In this document: in pieces, positions 24,130 through 38,800 of the stretch
Position numbering within the stretch: position 1 is the first letter of the stretch
Layout: every line of letters starts with the position of its first letter
Assembly (NCBI GenBank): GCA_905250115.1
Contig: CAJNOI010000020.1
Location: 48,218 to 112,217 of the forward strand
Reading direction: 5' to 3'
Length of the DNA: 64,000 nucleotides
From: Adineta steineri
Taxonomy: Eukaryota > Rotifera > Eurotatoria > Adinetida > Adinetidae
Made by a program: the position numbers and the translations under genes
The notes under the pieces: model-generated
What the model was told of the DNA's origin: nothing
The model's input: the letters and a program-made list of their open reading frames with translations, nothing else
The model's database searches: none

Positions 24130-27001
24130 TTTTTTTAATTTTGTCTCTTTAGAACTTGTTTTTTCAAAAGAAACGAATGTCTGAAATAGCAATAAAATTC
24201 AAATTCAATACAATATCATTGCGAAACAAAGAATGAATAAATGAATTGAACAAACAAAGAACCAATAGCAATTCGTTATATCAACAACTAATCAGAATAT
24301 AACGCCTGAAGTGACATCTGATTTATTAATCCTTCTAGTGTAGTATATACTTTATATTAAATTTTCTTTAATTTCTTTGAGTAACTAAACGTTTCTTCGA
24401 TAAATTTTTCTAAGAAAAATTCTTTGTATGTAATTGTTAATCTAAGAAATCCATTATAATTATATTTGCATGAGAAATTTATTATGAAAAGTATATATTT
24501 AACATCGAACATTCGATTTCAATCGAAAGTTTACATATAGCTCGTTCAATGAATATGCAAACAAAGTATAGTACTGCTGCCATGATACTTGTTTGTCTTT
24601 GCCGTTGTCTTATGATCAGACATGTATATACAATTTGAAAATGAAAAAAAAGTCATTGTCTTAAATAAACAAATCGTGAGATGCAGAAGGNNNNNNNNNN
24701 CAACAACTATTCTCTCCTTCATTCAACATCACAGTCGACTACTCGTCTTTGCAAAATACACATATGAAGAAAACAGTATGATGTTTATTCATCTCAAATA
24801 AGTAAGTTTAGTTCATTATTTAAAAAACTGAATTACAATGAAATAGTATTCTCTTATTCATTGCTCTTTTCTTTTACTCATATAAATATACGAAGAAAAC
24901 GATACATTCCATTGAGTTGAACTGTCATTATATAAAAAGAAAAGAATTGATAGAATTTCACACTCATTTGAATCACTTTCAACTTATAGTTCTATATGTC
25001 AATTTCCTTTATTTGTTCTATACTAATCAGACAGATTCATACATTCTTTTTTTTGTAAAAATTTGACGTGATAGCGGAAATACATTCGTTTTCCTTTGCC
25101 GCATCATTTTCTATACATAACGTCGTATGTTACTTTTCCTCGGTTCACCTCTTGTCATTTCAAATCATGAGCCGGAACGCTTGATGCCGTGCGTGTATGT
25201 AGCTCGAAGTAGTAGTAGTAGTTGTTACGAATGAATAAGAAAAAAGAAAAAGAAAAGGAAGTTGTTACGGTGGAAATGAAAGAAAACACTTATACCGACA
25301 TAAATCGGTGCAAGAGAGACATGATGGACAATTTAGAGACATACAAAACCTTTCTCTTTATGAGGGGTGTTGCTCACTTAGTTGCATTTAATCACTTTAC
25401 TCGTCGTCACACTTGAAAGAGAAGAGCTTTTACGTTATTCTTTAAGAGAAAGAGAATGAGAGAGAGAGAGAGAATAGAAAAAAAAAGAAAAGGTATTTTT
25501 ACAAACATAGATGAGAACTACACTTGAAAAAAAAACGATGGTTGACTCAAATTTGATGGATTCATCAAGTGAGACATTGTTCAAAAATGAATGTTTAGTA
25601 AAGCAGTAAAAAAAAGAAACGACAAAGGTAAGACAGGTGCACATCGATAGAAGACAATTTACATGTTAGTTTACTTTTCTATTTCGATTTACTATTTGAC
25701 TATCCATAAATTTAAAGAATACGTCAACTAATTAGACATACAAAAAGAAAAGGTAAGGTAAGGTAAGTAAAAATAAATGTCCAAATATCTAATTATGAGA
25801 CTTCACACTATATCACATTTGATTTTTCTTTAAATCAACATTTCAGTTTTTTTTCTTTTACTACTACTTTCTTATTCATATATTTAACATTTATTCATTT
25901 GCAGAAAAACATACATACACCGTTCATTATTGAGATGTATCTTTACTGAGCGGTTGATTTTAAAATATTCCGCTTAGTATCGTTGCATCTTCAACAATCT
26001 GATTCGGTATAATCAATTAAACGATTTATATATCAATATGATTTTTAAGACAATGATTGCCTGATACAGTTCATTTACATATTTCTTTGATGTGCAAATA
26101 AATAATAATATGAATAATGAAATTTTAAGTGAACGACTATGTCTATTATTAAAAAAAAGCTACTATAAAATAAGACACGTCACATTCCAAAAGTACACTA
26201 TTGCTTTTTATTATTTTAGTTGACAAGAAATCAAACAATTACTATTTTCTCTAATAAGACAAATATTTTACAAAAGATGAATGAATAATAAATTCTTAAT
26301 TTAGTAAATGCAATTTCAGAAAAGAAAAATGATATCTCTAGAAAACATCTTAACATTGTCTCATTACACTAAAATATATTCTCATCATATTAATACTAGC
26401 AGATTGACGACGACCAATATTAACTAAAAGCATTTTATTAAAGATTTATGTATGACATATATATAATTACAAACTTCAGTGAAATTATAATAATAATAAC
26501 TTAAATGACTTGAGAATATTTCTCATTTGTAATATCACATATACCAAGAATCAAGTTTAAACAATGATTTGAATAGCTTTATGCAACTGACGAATTTATG
26601 TAGTGAAATCAAATATTTTCAAAGAGCAAATATCAAATTGAATATAATTCTCTTCGGCAATAATGAAATATAATGCTACTATTGATCTTACTACAGACAT
26701 AAATATTTCTTTTACCTTCGATAGTTAAATTTAAAACCTATCGAAAATAGTAAACAGAAAAATACCATGCTTCTTAAATAAACATTGCAAGTACTTTCCT
26801 GTAAAATTCTTTACATTGATTGTAGAATAACATTTTCTTTTGATCTGTGAATGTATAAATATTAAAAATTTAATTACCGCTACCATATTTAAACTTATTT
26901 ATTTATTCATATAGAAGAAGTCTGATCAGATCAGTTATGACATAAGAATTTCTTTTTTTTTTAAGATAAAAATAGAAATTTATACGCAAAAATCATACAG
27001 T
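24130..27001. other. Gene-free region upstream of LEMD3 and downstream of the acyl-CoA dehydrogenase
   Basis: 2.9 kb with no supported gene. It should contain the LEMD3 promoter and the 3' UTR of the acyl-CoA dehydrogenase gene. It holds the assembly gap, an AGT microsatellite (25209-25222) and purine/pyrimidine runs. Short frames at 25222-25416 and 25435-25644 are simple-sequence artefacts. Confidence 0.5.
24691..24700. other. Assembly gap (ten Ns)
   Basis: A run of exactly ten N, most likely a scaffolding placeholder of unknown true length. Distances and any element across this point are therefore unreliable. Confidence 0.98.
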
Positions 27002-29260
27002 TTAAAATCCTAATGGATGTACAGGTACAGTTGATTCTTTTTCGACAATTTCTTTTGCTAATTCACTCATTAATTTTGTCCGTGTAATAAAAGCTGAGCT
27101 TTGAACAAGATTGATATTATTATTAATTCTATCATAAGCTTCTTCACACCAAATTCGAACTAAATTAGCTTCATGTACAGCTGATGGTACTTGATTTTGA
27201 AATGATTGCGTACAACGTGATAAACTTGCTGCCATTGAATATAAATCAATAGCCATATCTCCAATACGATAAACAATAAATTGTTCATCTCGAATTGTTT
27301 TTCCATGTTTAATAAGAATTTGTTCAACCATTGCTCCAAAATTATCAATTGATTTCGATAAAAGTACACCGGATGATTGAAGTGATGAATGTATATGTTC
27401 ATTTATATTTGGACCTGATGACATACCCATATTACGACGTAAACGTTTTGAACTTTCTCCAACAATAACATTAAAATTAAAGCTTTTAACAGCTTTTTGT
27501 AATTCACGTAAATGTAAACCAACATATTGTAAGCCAGTAAAAGCAACAAATAAACGAAGAATATCATTCGCACCTTCGAAAATTCGAAAGATACGTAAAT
27601 CACGCATAACTCGTTCAAGACCTGTTGCTTTCATAAAGCCCATTCCACCATGAATTTGAATTGCTTCATCAAGTACAAACCATGCAGATTCTGATGCAAA
27701 CATTTTACCAATTGCTGCTTCACCTATTTATTAAATAAAAAATTACATAAAATTAATAAGAAAACAAAAGATTTCTTACATTGATATTCAGGAATTCCTC
27801 GATCCATATTTTGTGCCAAAAGAAATGCAAGACTTTCAGTAACATACTGTCGCATTTCCATACGAACAAGTTTCTCTTGAACATTACCATATGTATCAAT
27901 TGTACGACCAAATTGCTTACGATTTTTAGCAAAATCCTAAATATTTTTTTTTGTAACAAATTTTTTATTAAATGTCTCTAAACTTACAATCGATTTTCTT
28001 ATAGCCATTTTCATTGTTCCTGATAAAGCAGCAACCATACCAAATCGTCCATTATTTAAAATATTCATTGCAACCTTTAAAAAAAATTTTTACGATTGAA
28101 ATCAATTATTTTTCTCTTACTTTAAAGCCATTACCAACTCCACCAAGAACATTCTCAATAGGAACTTTACAATCTTCAAAATAAACTTCTGTTGTATTTG
28201 ATGCTTTGATACCCATCTTTTTTTCAGGTGCACCATTTGTAACACCACCAAATTTTCTTTCAACGATAAATGCTGTTATTTTATTTTTTGTTTGACCTGT
28301 TTTATCATCAACAACTGGTGTTTGTGCAAATACAGTAAATATTTCAGCAATACCACCATTAGATATCCAAATCTTTGAACCATTTAATATATAATGTTTA
28401 CCATCAGGTGAAAGTTCTGCTCTTGTTTTAATTGAAGCAGCATCACTACCCGCTAGAATACATTAGAATATGAATTATCTAGATGATTCAAGTTCTATAG
28501 AATGATCATACCTGATGGTTCTGTAAGAGCAAATGCTGCAATATTTTCTCCTGCAGCTAATTTTGGTAAATATTTTTGTTTTTGTTCATCAGTACCACAT
28601 AAAAGAATGCCTTTAAAACCAATCGATTGATGAGCACCAACACAAATTGAAACAGCTAAATCTTGAGCGCCAACAACTTCAAAAAGACGTGCTGCTTGTG
28701 TATTTATTAAACCAAGACCACCAAGTTCTACAGGTACTTGAATACCAAAAGCACCTTGTTCTTTTAAACCATTCATAACATCATCAGGAATCTATAAGCA
28801 AAGTGTTATTTTTTAAATAAAAATTAATCTCATAGACAAAATATACTTTTTCAAGTTGATCATTTTTTGCTGGATCATTTTTTTCTTCGAAAAATTTCGA
28901 TATTGGATCTATTAACATTTTAATATTATCTTTTTGTTCTTCATTAAGTACATTCGGATATGGAAATACTTCATTCGGCGAAAATTGACCACGAAATAGA
29001 TTCATTACAAATGAATTTGATGTTCGCGCTTGTTTATCAACTTTTTCATTCGGGGTTGATGATGTTGCTTCAAGACGAGCTTTTTGAGTTTTTACATGTT
29101 CTTTACTTTCTTTCGATTGTGGTCTTTGTTCATTTATTAATGATTCAGGTGTTACCGGTGATGCTGCTTTAGGTGCAGTTGCTGCAGTTCGATAAATTAT
29201 CGATCGATTAACTAATAATAAACATGACGGAATACGTCGACTAATTAATGTTGAAGTCAT
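27002..29260 (-). CDS. ACADVL: Very-long-chain acyl-CoA dehydrogenase, mitochondrial
   Basis: A flavoenzyme of the mitochondrial inner membrane that catalyses the first step of beta-oxidation of long-chain acyl-CoA. Six exons (29260-28847, 28791-28512, 28452-28121, 28074-27988, 27936-27780, 27723-27002) join in phase to 1992 nt, 663 residues; the human precursor is about 655. The N-terminus is rich in Arg/Ser/Thr like a mitochondrial transit peptide. Recognisable blocks are [51 protein letters not shown] and [11 protein letters not shown]. The catalytic Glu is E473 in RIFEGAND. The VLCAD-specific C-terminal domain is complete and ends HPLGF. The start at 29260 lies 3 nt after a TTTCAG acceptor; a Met at 29281 lies inside the pre-splice sequence. 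No damage seen. Confidence 0.95.
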
Positions 29261-29407
29261 TATCTGAAATATAACTTTCACAATGTTTTATCTTGCTTAA
29301 CGTATAACAATAGAATGAAGAGAAAAAAAACGGAAGCAAATAACAAGTTGTATTTTTTTACGATAATGCGTACAGAATGAAAAAAAGTACGCATACATAC
29401 CTATAGG

Positions 29408-29447
29408 TCATATAGAACGTAGTAGCAAAGTCCATTCTATATGACAT
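29408..29447. repeat. Short hairpin between WDR4 and ACADVL
   Basis: Perfect arms GTCATATAGAA and TTCTATATGAC around an 18-base loop, in the 229 bp between the two genes. It could be a 3'-end structure or a remnant of a repeat. Confidence 0.4.
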
Positions 29448-29489
29448 TTTTGTGGACTTTAAACATTCTCGTTTACGGGTACTTGTTTT

Positions 29490-30824
29490 TTACTTTGTTT
29501 TTTTTTTTCGTTTTTCTTCTTGTTCTTCAATTCGTTGATTTTTACGTTTATAATATGAACTATCACCAGGATCTCCGCGACTTTTAAATAATTGTTTAAA
29601 TATAATTTCAAGTGAATTTATATTATTTATTAAATTAAATTCTTCTCGAGCTAATATTGTACTAATTGATTTATTATTCTCTTCAAAATATTCATTTTTA
29701 TCACATGAAAGTATTGAAATAATATTCACTTTAAGTAGTGTGTTACTATCAAATAGAATATATAAATCCGTCGGATTTTTTGATGAAAAACAATAATCAA
29801 TAATTGTACCATGAGTTGAATTAAATGTTATTTTACGTTGTTCATTATTGGAATTTTTAAGATTTGATAATGTTGTTAAATAGATCGAATGAGTTCGTGA
29901 TGCATAAATTGATAAAGCAATAAAAACATCCGATGTTGTTGATGTAATATCCATTTTCCATATGGAATGATTAATTGAGAGAGATTGATTATCATCAATA
30001 TTCGATGATTGTTCATAGAATATTTGTTTAGCGGATGATGTAAATATTTTTGAATCAAATACATTCAGTTCTACACAATCAGGTAAATGCCAAAGACGTA
30101 ATGTACCTTAAAAACGAAAAATTTTGTTTTTTTCATATAATATAAAAAACTACGAACCATCGCCTGAAGCTGAAAGAATATGATTTTGATCAATTAATTT
30201 CACATGTGAAACGAATTCTGTATGTCCGAGACAGTAACCTTGAATATTATAAGCATTTGGATAATGACTTAAACGAATTTTTTCATCTCGATCAGCTGTT
30301 AATATAAATGGTTGATTGTCATTAGTTCGAATAAAAGCAATATCAAGTAACATTGATAAATGTCCCATCATACAATCATCTGGTGTAAGAATGAGATTAG
30401 TATTATTTGATAAATCAGTTTTGTAAACATCACCACTTTTATCAGCTATAAGAAGAAATTCATTTGTTAAATCAAAAGCAGATGCACGTTTTATAACAGT
30501 TATTATTCGTTGCAATTGCCAATATGTCTTATCATTATTAGATGGAATATAGATATATATTTGTTTATTTTGTCCATTAATAGCTAATTTTTGTCCATCG
30601 GGTGTAAATTTAATTAGATTACGATTAAGATCACTAGTGTTATCATCATCATTGTCTTGTGTTTTTTGTTTAGTACCAGTCGCTTCTTTTGGTTTATCAT
30701 TAGTTATTGTTTCAGGTTTGAGATATTGCCATTGTTGTGTATCATTTAAATTGAACACCATAGCAGCACCATTTTGTAGAGAAATAGCAAGCCAATTGGT
30801 AGAACTAATTGTTAATTCAGACAT
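29490..30824 (-). CDS. WDR4: WDR4, non-catalytic subunit of tRNA (guanine-N7) methyltransferase
   Basis: WD40 partner of METTL1; the complex makes m7G46 in the variable loop of tRNAs. Two exons (30824-30158 and 30106-29490) join in phase 1 inside SGDG|TLRLW. The family block LADKSGDVY-like (LIADKSGDVYKTD) is present, then GHLSMLLDIAFI, LTADRDEKIRLSHYPNAYNI and CLGHTEFVSHV, which is diagnostic for WDR4/Trm82. The C-terminus is a basic coiled tail (RIEEQEEKRKKK). Translation from 30824 gives 427 residues; the human protein is about 412. An upstream Met at 30857 is rejected because a TTATTATAG acceptor sits 2 nt before the ATG at 30824. Nothing appears damaged. Confidence 0.92.
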
Positions 30825-30857
30825 ATCTATAATAAGTCTTGTAAAAGTATGATTCAA

Positions 30858-31375
30858 GCAATAGTAACCTATACATTAGTCATTCATAATATTAACATTA
30901 TAATCCATTGCACTCAATATAGTAGAATATTTATCACGGCTGACTGCGGGATCTCACCACGCGAAATTAGCAAGACTTGCTAATTCATTATGTCATCATC
31001 TCGCTACTTCGTTATTTTGTTCTGCGCCCACACCCTTTATACATAGAGCAGAAATCATTGAAGATAAATCCAGTCTATATATGTACGTCGCATTGAAGTT
31101 CTTCTCAGAAGCGTGAAACTATAATATTTACTGATTGTAATTCTCATATATCTACTTCCGTTTTCAATTTTTCTTGAATAAAACTATGTGGCGAGTACAA
31201 TCCGCATATATTATAGTTTCACTCTTCTGAAAAGAACTCGATACACATCTTATAACCAATGTGAATTATAAAATAAGAATCTAAAATAGAAAAATCTATT
31301 ATTTAATTTAATTATATTTAAAATTTAAATTTAAATAAAACAAAATATTCATTTCTATTTTTTTTTATTTTTTTG
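30858..31375. other. WDR4 upstream region with foldback element
   Basis: About 520 bp with a short perfect palindrome (ATTAGCAAGACTTGCTAAT near 30965) and the inverted repeat listed separately. The rest should be the WDR4 promoter and the zinc-finger gene 3' UTR. Confidence 0.5.
31082..31250. mobile_element. Small foldback (MITE-like) element between WDR4 and the zinc-finger gene
   Basis: The arms are GTTCTTCTCAGAAGCGTGAA (continuing ACTATAATAT) and, on the other side, ATATTATAGTTTCACTCTTC (continuing TGAAAAGAAC). They match with few mismatches over about 32 bp. The spacer is about 80 bp. There is no coding capacity. Confidence 0.6.
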
Positions 31376-32572
31376 TTAAATAACCGGAAAATCGATGAAT
31401 TTAAAATCATCAAAATGACTATGATGATATTCTTGACTACTATTTTGAAAATCATTATCTGATAAAACATATGTTTCAATATCATTCATGTTTATTTCAT
31501 TTAATAATTGATAATTTTCAGTTGTACTAACAATTGGTTCACATAAAACTTTTGTTATTTGTTCATCAATTAAAATTTCTTTATTTTGTTGATTATTAAT
31601 AGTTATTTCATATTCCGTACCAGATTCTAATACATCTTTTTTCTTAATTACTACATCTAATTTATGTTTTTCCTTCATATGTATACGTAATTTCGATGCA
31701 TGAAAAAATTCTTTTGTACATAACCAACAAACAAATGGCTATAGAAAGAAAAGAAAATTAATCAAAAAACAAATTTTATGTTTCGAAATCAAACCTTATA
31801 ATCAGCATGAATGACTAAATGTTTACGTAAATCATCATTACAACGAAATGTTGCTTGACATCGATCACATACATATGGTCGTTCATCAAGATGACCACGT
31901 ATATGTACTTCAAGTTTGCATGGTGCAATAAAAGTTTTCTTACAATACGGACATGCATATGGACTAATACCTAGATGTCGTTGTATATGATGTCGTAAAT
32001 TTCCCCATTGAGAAAACTTTGAACCACAAAAATCACATGAAAATGGTTTATCTATTTATAGAAACAACTTCGATTTTTTTAATATTTTTTAATGAAAAAA
32101 ACAGACCTTGTGTATGTACACGTTGATGTTTTCTTAAAGCATGAACTGATGAGAATGTTGCTTTACATTTTGGACAACTTAATGATGAAGTTTTCTTTTC
32201 AAATTTATAAGCTTCTAAATGTAATATTTGTCCGTGTTGATTAATATGTTTTTGTAAACGTTCCATTGAAACAGTTATTAGACCACATATAGGACATGTT
32301 AATCGAATTGATTTCGGTCCACGTATATGAAGATTCTTAGTATGAGATGCGAGTTTTTCTTGATTAAATTTTGCTAAATTTACTAATTCATTATTATTTA
32401 ATCGTTTCATTTGTACAATAGAATTTTTAATTAATGAATATGCAAGAATATAATCATTAGAATTTAACATATTAAAATGTGTTGGAATTGATGATGATGA
32501 TGGAATTGATTCATTTAAATATATTTCATCAACATTTGACAACATTTTATTATTACATATAGATGTAGACAA
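31376..32572 (-). CDS. C2H2 zinc-finger protein, six fingers
   Basis: A probable DNA-binding nuclear protein. Three exons (32572-32107, 32051-31795, 31738-31376) join in phase to 361 residues. Six C2H2 fingers follow one another: CPICG...HINQH, CPKCK...HQRVH, CDFCG...HIQRH, CPYCK...HIRGH, CDRCQ...HLVIH and CWLCT...HMKEKH. The linkers DKPF, ISPY, DERPY and DYKPF are TGEKP-like between fingers 2 and 6. The N-terminal 100 residues and the acidic C-terminal tail (ending FKFIDFPVI) match nothing I recognise. It is divergently arranged with the golgin gene, with 311 bp between start codons. The start could also be Met at 32545. Orthology cannot be assigned; many animal families share this layout. 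Confidence 0.85.
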
Positions 32573-32883
32573 TATTCATGAATCCGTATATAGACATGTT
32601 CTGTTTTCTTCATTGATAATTTTATTGGAGAATATAGATTTATTCGATAGATGCCATACTGGATCGAAAGATTTTCATAAGAAATTTACTAATAGAACTT
32701 TTTTCAAGTTGAATTAGAAAAATATTTGAATTTATTCACGATTTCAAATTTTATATTTATTCAAAAGGCGATACTTAGCGTCCTCTATCAAAGATTAACC
32801 TAATTGAACATATTTACCAGTCATTAACAAAATAAAAACTATTCTTTTAACTTTTACAATTAATTCTTGTTATCAAATATAAT
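32573..32883. promoter_or_regulatory. Divergent promoter region, zinc-finger gene and golgin
   Basis: 311 AT-rich bases between two start codons pointing away from each other. It must contain both 5' ends unless upstream exons exist. No specific factor site is recognised. Confidence 0.5.
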
Positions 32884-35800
32884 AATGTTTAAAAAGTTAA
32901 AAGATAACTTAGCTACACAAGTTAATAAAACAAATCAAACATTGTTTGCATCAATTCTACCAACAGATTCTGTATGTTTGCAAGGACGTTTTAATCATAT
33001 TTATTTTCTATTTGCAAACTAATTAGATATTATCAACAAGAGATTCAAATAATCGTACATCTTCAATTGCCAGTCATGATGAACATGTAAAAATCTAAAA
33101 TTTTCTATTCCGAGAAAAAATTTTTTTCATTTTATTTCTCCAGGAGAATAGTCGTTCTCGATTAGATTCTGCTTCAAGTGATATTAGTCAAACAACAGGT
33201 AGTAGCACAAGCTATGCTTCTCCACCACGTCAATTTGTACCACCATCAGATATTGAATCTGAATATGGTGGTGATGAAAGTGATCATGAAACCAATAATG
33301 TAAATTTTAATTTTATATATTCTTTTGCTTTTTGATCAATAAATATTTCTCTTTTATAGAAAATGCAAAAGTTACTCAGTATTTATAAAAATAAATTTTC
33401 TCAATTAAAACATGCTTATGATGAAGTTGAACGTGAAAAAGACAATCTAAAAGTATAAAAGGAATATAGTCTTTTATTTTATAATTTTTTTTGTATTTGA
33501 AGAATGTTTTACAACAACAACAAGATACACACATTAAACACCGAGAAGCTTTACGTAAAAAATTGAAACAAGAACAACAGGCTAGAGAACAAATAGAAAG
33601 TATATATTTAAAAGAAATTAAATTACGTGATAGCAAAATTGAAGAATTTACTCAACAAGTATGATTTTAAAGTGATGGTAACTGATAAACTAAATCATTC
33701 TTTTTAGCTTACGGAACATGAAAAATTTGTTGAATCGCTTCAAGGAGAAATTAAATTACGTGATAGTAAAATTGAACAATTTACTCAGCAAGTATGATTT
33801 TAAAATAATCGTAACTGATAATTCAAATTATTCTTTTTAGTTTGCGGAACATGAAAAACTTGTTCAATCACTTAAAGGAGAAAATGAAACGCTTCGTGAA
33901 CAGGTGAGATACTATGTCTTGTAATAAAATCTCATAGAAATTTATGAGTGAGATTAGAATGAGGTATATGATCATGATTTTAGAAATAATTCGTTGAGAA
34001 GAAAGTCGATCGATTTAGGTTTTAAAGAATGTGAAGTAATCCGGAAAATTAAAATCGGGAAAAAAATAAACTATCTCGAAAGATTTTGTGATGCGGATGT
34101 GAAAGAAGAGTAGTCCATACCTATACATCCACACCTACCCACTGGCATCCATCCACATACATACCCTGAACACCCGCTGCTGCTACAACGACGACATCGA
34201 TCGTGCTGAGCTTCTCGATGAACTCTCACTACTGGTGACTTCAGAGAATTAACTATATTAGATTCTCTCTAATATGTCCGCACCTTTTACTTGTTGTATC
34301 TTCTATGATTAATAAACTTGAAGTAAAATTTTTTCGGAATCCTTGACAACACCTATTTCGTACAAAAGATGTTTGTCAGTCGTCAAAAGTCTGTTTAATA
34401 CACTATATATACAAAATTGAAGCGGACCTTATTAAAATCTCTTTTGTCAATATTACATTTTACCTAGGGATAGAACAAATATGACTGAATACAATATATT
34501 TCAAATTAAATCGTAGAACTAAATCAAGTAGTTATATATTCTTTTTTTGTAGAATACTAAACGTGGTACATTACTTGCTGAATGTAAACAAAAAATAGAT
34601 GCTCATACTGAAAAACGAAATGATTTAGTAACAGAACGTGATAATCTTCTACAACAATTAAATGAAAAACAAACAATTATTGAAACAATGATGAAGGTAT
34701 GTTTCTTTGTCAATCTAAGAACTATAATTGTAATTGTATCTTGAAAAAAACAATGAAGTTATAGGAGTATATGAAAAAAGGAAGACAAATAGACTTCTAA
34801 TATATCTTTTTACAGGGAAAAATCAAAAGTAAGAAAAGTATTTGATTATTTGTTTGGTAAGTGGGAATGCGAAATAAAATTATCCAGTTGAAAGTGTTTC
34901 GTATGTTTTTTCATGTTGTCTATCTTGTATTTCAAAATAATAGAAATTAATATTTTATAATATACAGAAGTATGGAAATGAATATTTTTAATTTTAGAAT
35001 CAACCAGCTGAAGATATATCAGTAGAATCACTTAAAACTAACGAAAATGTCGATGTAGAACGTTTACAAGAACAATTAGAATCAACAAATATTCGTGTTC
35101 AACAACTTGAAGCCGATCTTGAATTAGCAAAACAACAACAGCAACCGATCAAGTCTAATTCCGATGAATATCAACAAAAATATGAAGATTTATTAATAAA
35201 ATTCAATGAAATTTCACTTAATAATGAGCAAATACTTAATGATAAATTAACTTTTGAACAATCAAATAAAGAATTTCAAGAATCACTTCTCAAAGATAAA
35301 CAACAAATTGAAGAACTTACTACCGAAATTGCAATACTTAAAAATAGTCTATCTACAGAAAATGAGACACATCTCAAATCATACGAAGCACTTACTACTG
35401 AATATAAAAATTTAAAAAATGAATTAGATCAAATGGCTCAGGAACGAACAATGTATAAAGATAAATATGAAAATACAGGTTAATAAAAATACACAGAAGA
35501 ATTTATTAAGATATTAATTATCTCTTTTTCTATTAGATAATGCAACCGATCAAATAAATACTACTCTTACTAAATTAGAACATGATTATAGAGAATCTAC
35601 GGTAAAATGTACTCAATTAACTGAAAAACTTAATACTCAACATCAAGAACATTTAGAAGAACTTGCTAAGCTTAATAATCAACAACAAATTGAATTGAAC
35701 AATAAATTAAAAGAATTACAAGAAGAAAATAATCGTATTATATTAGAAAAAGAAAATCAACATAAAAAAGCAATTGAAATATTAAAAATGGAGATTGTGA

Positions 35801-38800
35801 ATACTGAAAAAGAACAAAATTCTGAAGATGAAAATAAATTTCAAACTGAAATTAAAAGATTACAAGAGGAAATAACTAATCTATCGTTACAAATCAATCA
35901 ACAGAAAAAAGAATTAGAAGAAAAATCTTTTCAAATTAAAGAATTTGAAAAATTAAAAAACGAATCAACTTTATCTCAAATAGAATTAATCGATGAATGT
36001 AATTCATTAAAAGAACAAAATAAACAAATAACAATATTACAGCAAGAACTTGATGAGAAAAAGATGTACATTCAAAGTATTGAACATCAACTTGAAGAAA
36101 AACAAAATGATAGCACGACTATTGAACAATTGAAAGCAACTATTAAAGAACATGAACAAAATATTCAAACAAATCAAGCTAATAATCAACATTTACTTGA
36201 ACAAAAAGATAAAGAGGTTTTTTAAATTTTATTTTATTATTGAGAAAATAAATAATAATGTTTCCTAAGTTCAAAATACGTACACTAAAATTTGAATCAG
36301 GACTATATTCTTAAAATTTTCATGAAGGTTCTGAATTCTTATTTTTTTTGCTATTTCATAGAGAACCGGAACGATGAGCACACGAGTATCTGAGTGTAGG
36401 TGAGGACGCTGGTCTAGAAAAGATACCATCGATAGATTCCTGTACCCATGTTGCTTCATATTTGCCTTGACTTTCTTTGTTATCGTCGATATTACGGACC
36501 TAAACACTCGTGTGCTCATCGTTTACTGACCCTATTTCATATCATCTATCATTAGATTTTATCTTTAATCATAGTTTATCAACAATATGATTTTTAAACC
36601 CAAAATTAGGGTTGCTAGATTTTTCGATATGGCAGGAAAGATTCTTCTTAGTTTTTTGAATATTTGAGTATAACTAATTACTACATGTATACTGCGCCAT
36701 GTTGGTTCTCCTGTAGCTATTGGTTAGGTCCGTGTCATAACCCTATTGATAGATGCTTGAGGGTACTAATAGTTCTTCCTTCAACGAAACTGGCATTCCG
36801 TGTAGACAAAATGTTTCATTGTTGAATCTCAAGCAACTATTTTTCTCGGTTACGTAGCTTTTTGAAAAGAATTCAAACGGAAAAACCGTCGCGATACCCA
36901 ATGAATATTAATTTTTTCCTGTGTATTTAATAGTTTGTCTTCTGTATTGATAAGTCCGAGACCAACTGACTTATACAGTGTTTCTGATGAGGGTTGAATT
37001 ACAGGATAATACATTTTGTATTAGTGGAAGAAAATCTAACGGAAGTTAATCATTAAAAAAAGTACTTTTCGATCTAACAGTCCTGGTTATAATCTTCACC
37101 TATAATACTCGTATATTTATTTACTTTTCTTTTTTCTATTGAATAGATTGATGCACTCAAACAAAATCTTTCGAATCAGCAATCGTTATATGATTCTTTG
37201 ACAAAAGAAAATCAACAAATAGTCGAAGATTTGAATAAACAAAAATTAATAATCAATGAAATTGATAATATTCAACAACAATTAATTTCTCAACAGTCTC
37301 AAATTAATGAAAAAGATGAACAACTATCAATACTCAAAACTAAACTTGATGAACAACAAGATTACAATAAAAAATATTCCGAATTAGAAATTAAATTGAA
37401 TAATATTCTTTCTGAAAAAGCTATTCTTGAAAATGAATTAGATAGCACACGTATTCAAATTCAAACTACTCAATCAGCATTAAACGAAACAACAAATGTT
37501 AATATGAAACAAACTGAAGAAAAAATCAAAGAACTTGAGGTTAATTTCTACAGTTCATTCTTAATATCATAATTTAATACTAAGCTTCGTTTATCTTTTT
37601 AGACCCAATGTGATTCGTACCAAAATGAAATTGAAACATTAAAAAGTGAAATTGTTTCATTAGTAAACATTAACGAAGAAAATACTCGTCGAATTGATGA
37701 ATTTGATGATGAAAAATTTAATTTTGAACAAGAAATTATTGAAAAAAATCGACAAATAACAGAATCGAATGAAAAAATTGAAGAACTTGAATCAAATCTT
37801 AAACAAGCACAAGAAACAGGAGCTAAATTACGTAAAGCATTACAGAAAATGAAAGATTCAATAACTAATAAAGAACAAACAAATAACCCAGATACAGGTA
37901 GAATTTTTCCATTTTTTTTTATAAAAATTATAAATCTATTTATTTAGAAATTCAATTACAAAAAGTGACTGATGAATATGAACAACGATTAAAAGAACAA
38001 GAGAAAGAATATAATACAAGATTAAAATTAATGGCAAAAGAAATGAATGTACAAATTGAAGATAAAGAACAAACTTATAATCGACAATTAAATGAATACA
38101 TTCGTACGTTTTATTAAATAAAACAAAAAAATGATTATTATTTTTCTTTTCTTATCAGAAAGAAGTCGTAAAAATGAAAATGATCTTGTTCATTCATCAG
38201 AACAACAAGTAACCAGTGCTGAAGAACGAGCACTAAACGCTGAAAGAGAAATGTCAAAATTGCAAGAACAATTAAAAGTTTGTTTAATAATTAGATTAAC
38301 TAGTTAAATAGAGTATATTTTCATAGGAGAAACAATTAGAAAATTATCGAACTGTACAAGATCTACAAAATCAAATACAAAAGCTTATAAGACAAACTCC
38401 TGAGTATGTTTTTACGAAATAAATTCAAAGAATAAAGTCTTATTTTTTTTAGAACAATAAATGATGCCACTCAAACTTCAATGGAAGGTAAAGAATTTTC
38501 CTAAAGTATTAGGCTTACGGTCCCATTACCAATTGGTGAAGTTTCATAAGGTGCATTGGCGAAAATGCTAGTCAATGACAATCGGGAGTCGCAATTATTA
38601 CATATTTAGAATTCTAGTCTCGACTAATAATCAATACGGTGCATAGTTAATTTTTTACATAGGTTTCCTATGCAGAGGTTGGCAAGTATGGACTTCCTAA
38701 GCAGACAAAAAACTGGAAAAACGCGTTTAAACGCTTAATCGGGAACCGCGATTGTAACCCATTCACGCTTAATAATACAAAGCCATAAACGGCGTTTTGA

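Noticed and set aside
25222..25644. Short frames beside the assembly gap
   Set aside because: Built from Lys/Glu and Leu/Ser simple repeats, with no splice or family support.
30825..30857. Upstream Met for WDR4
   Set aside because: A TATAG acceptor between the two Met codons would remove it; the downstream Met also fits the family's N-terminus.
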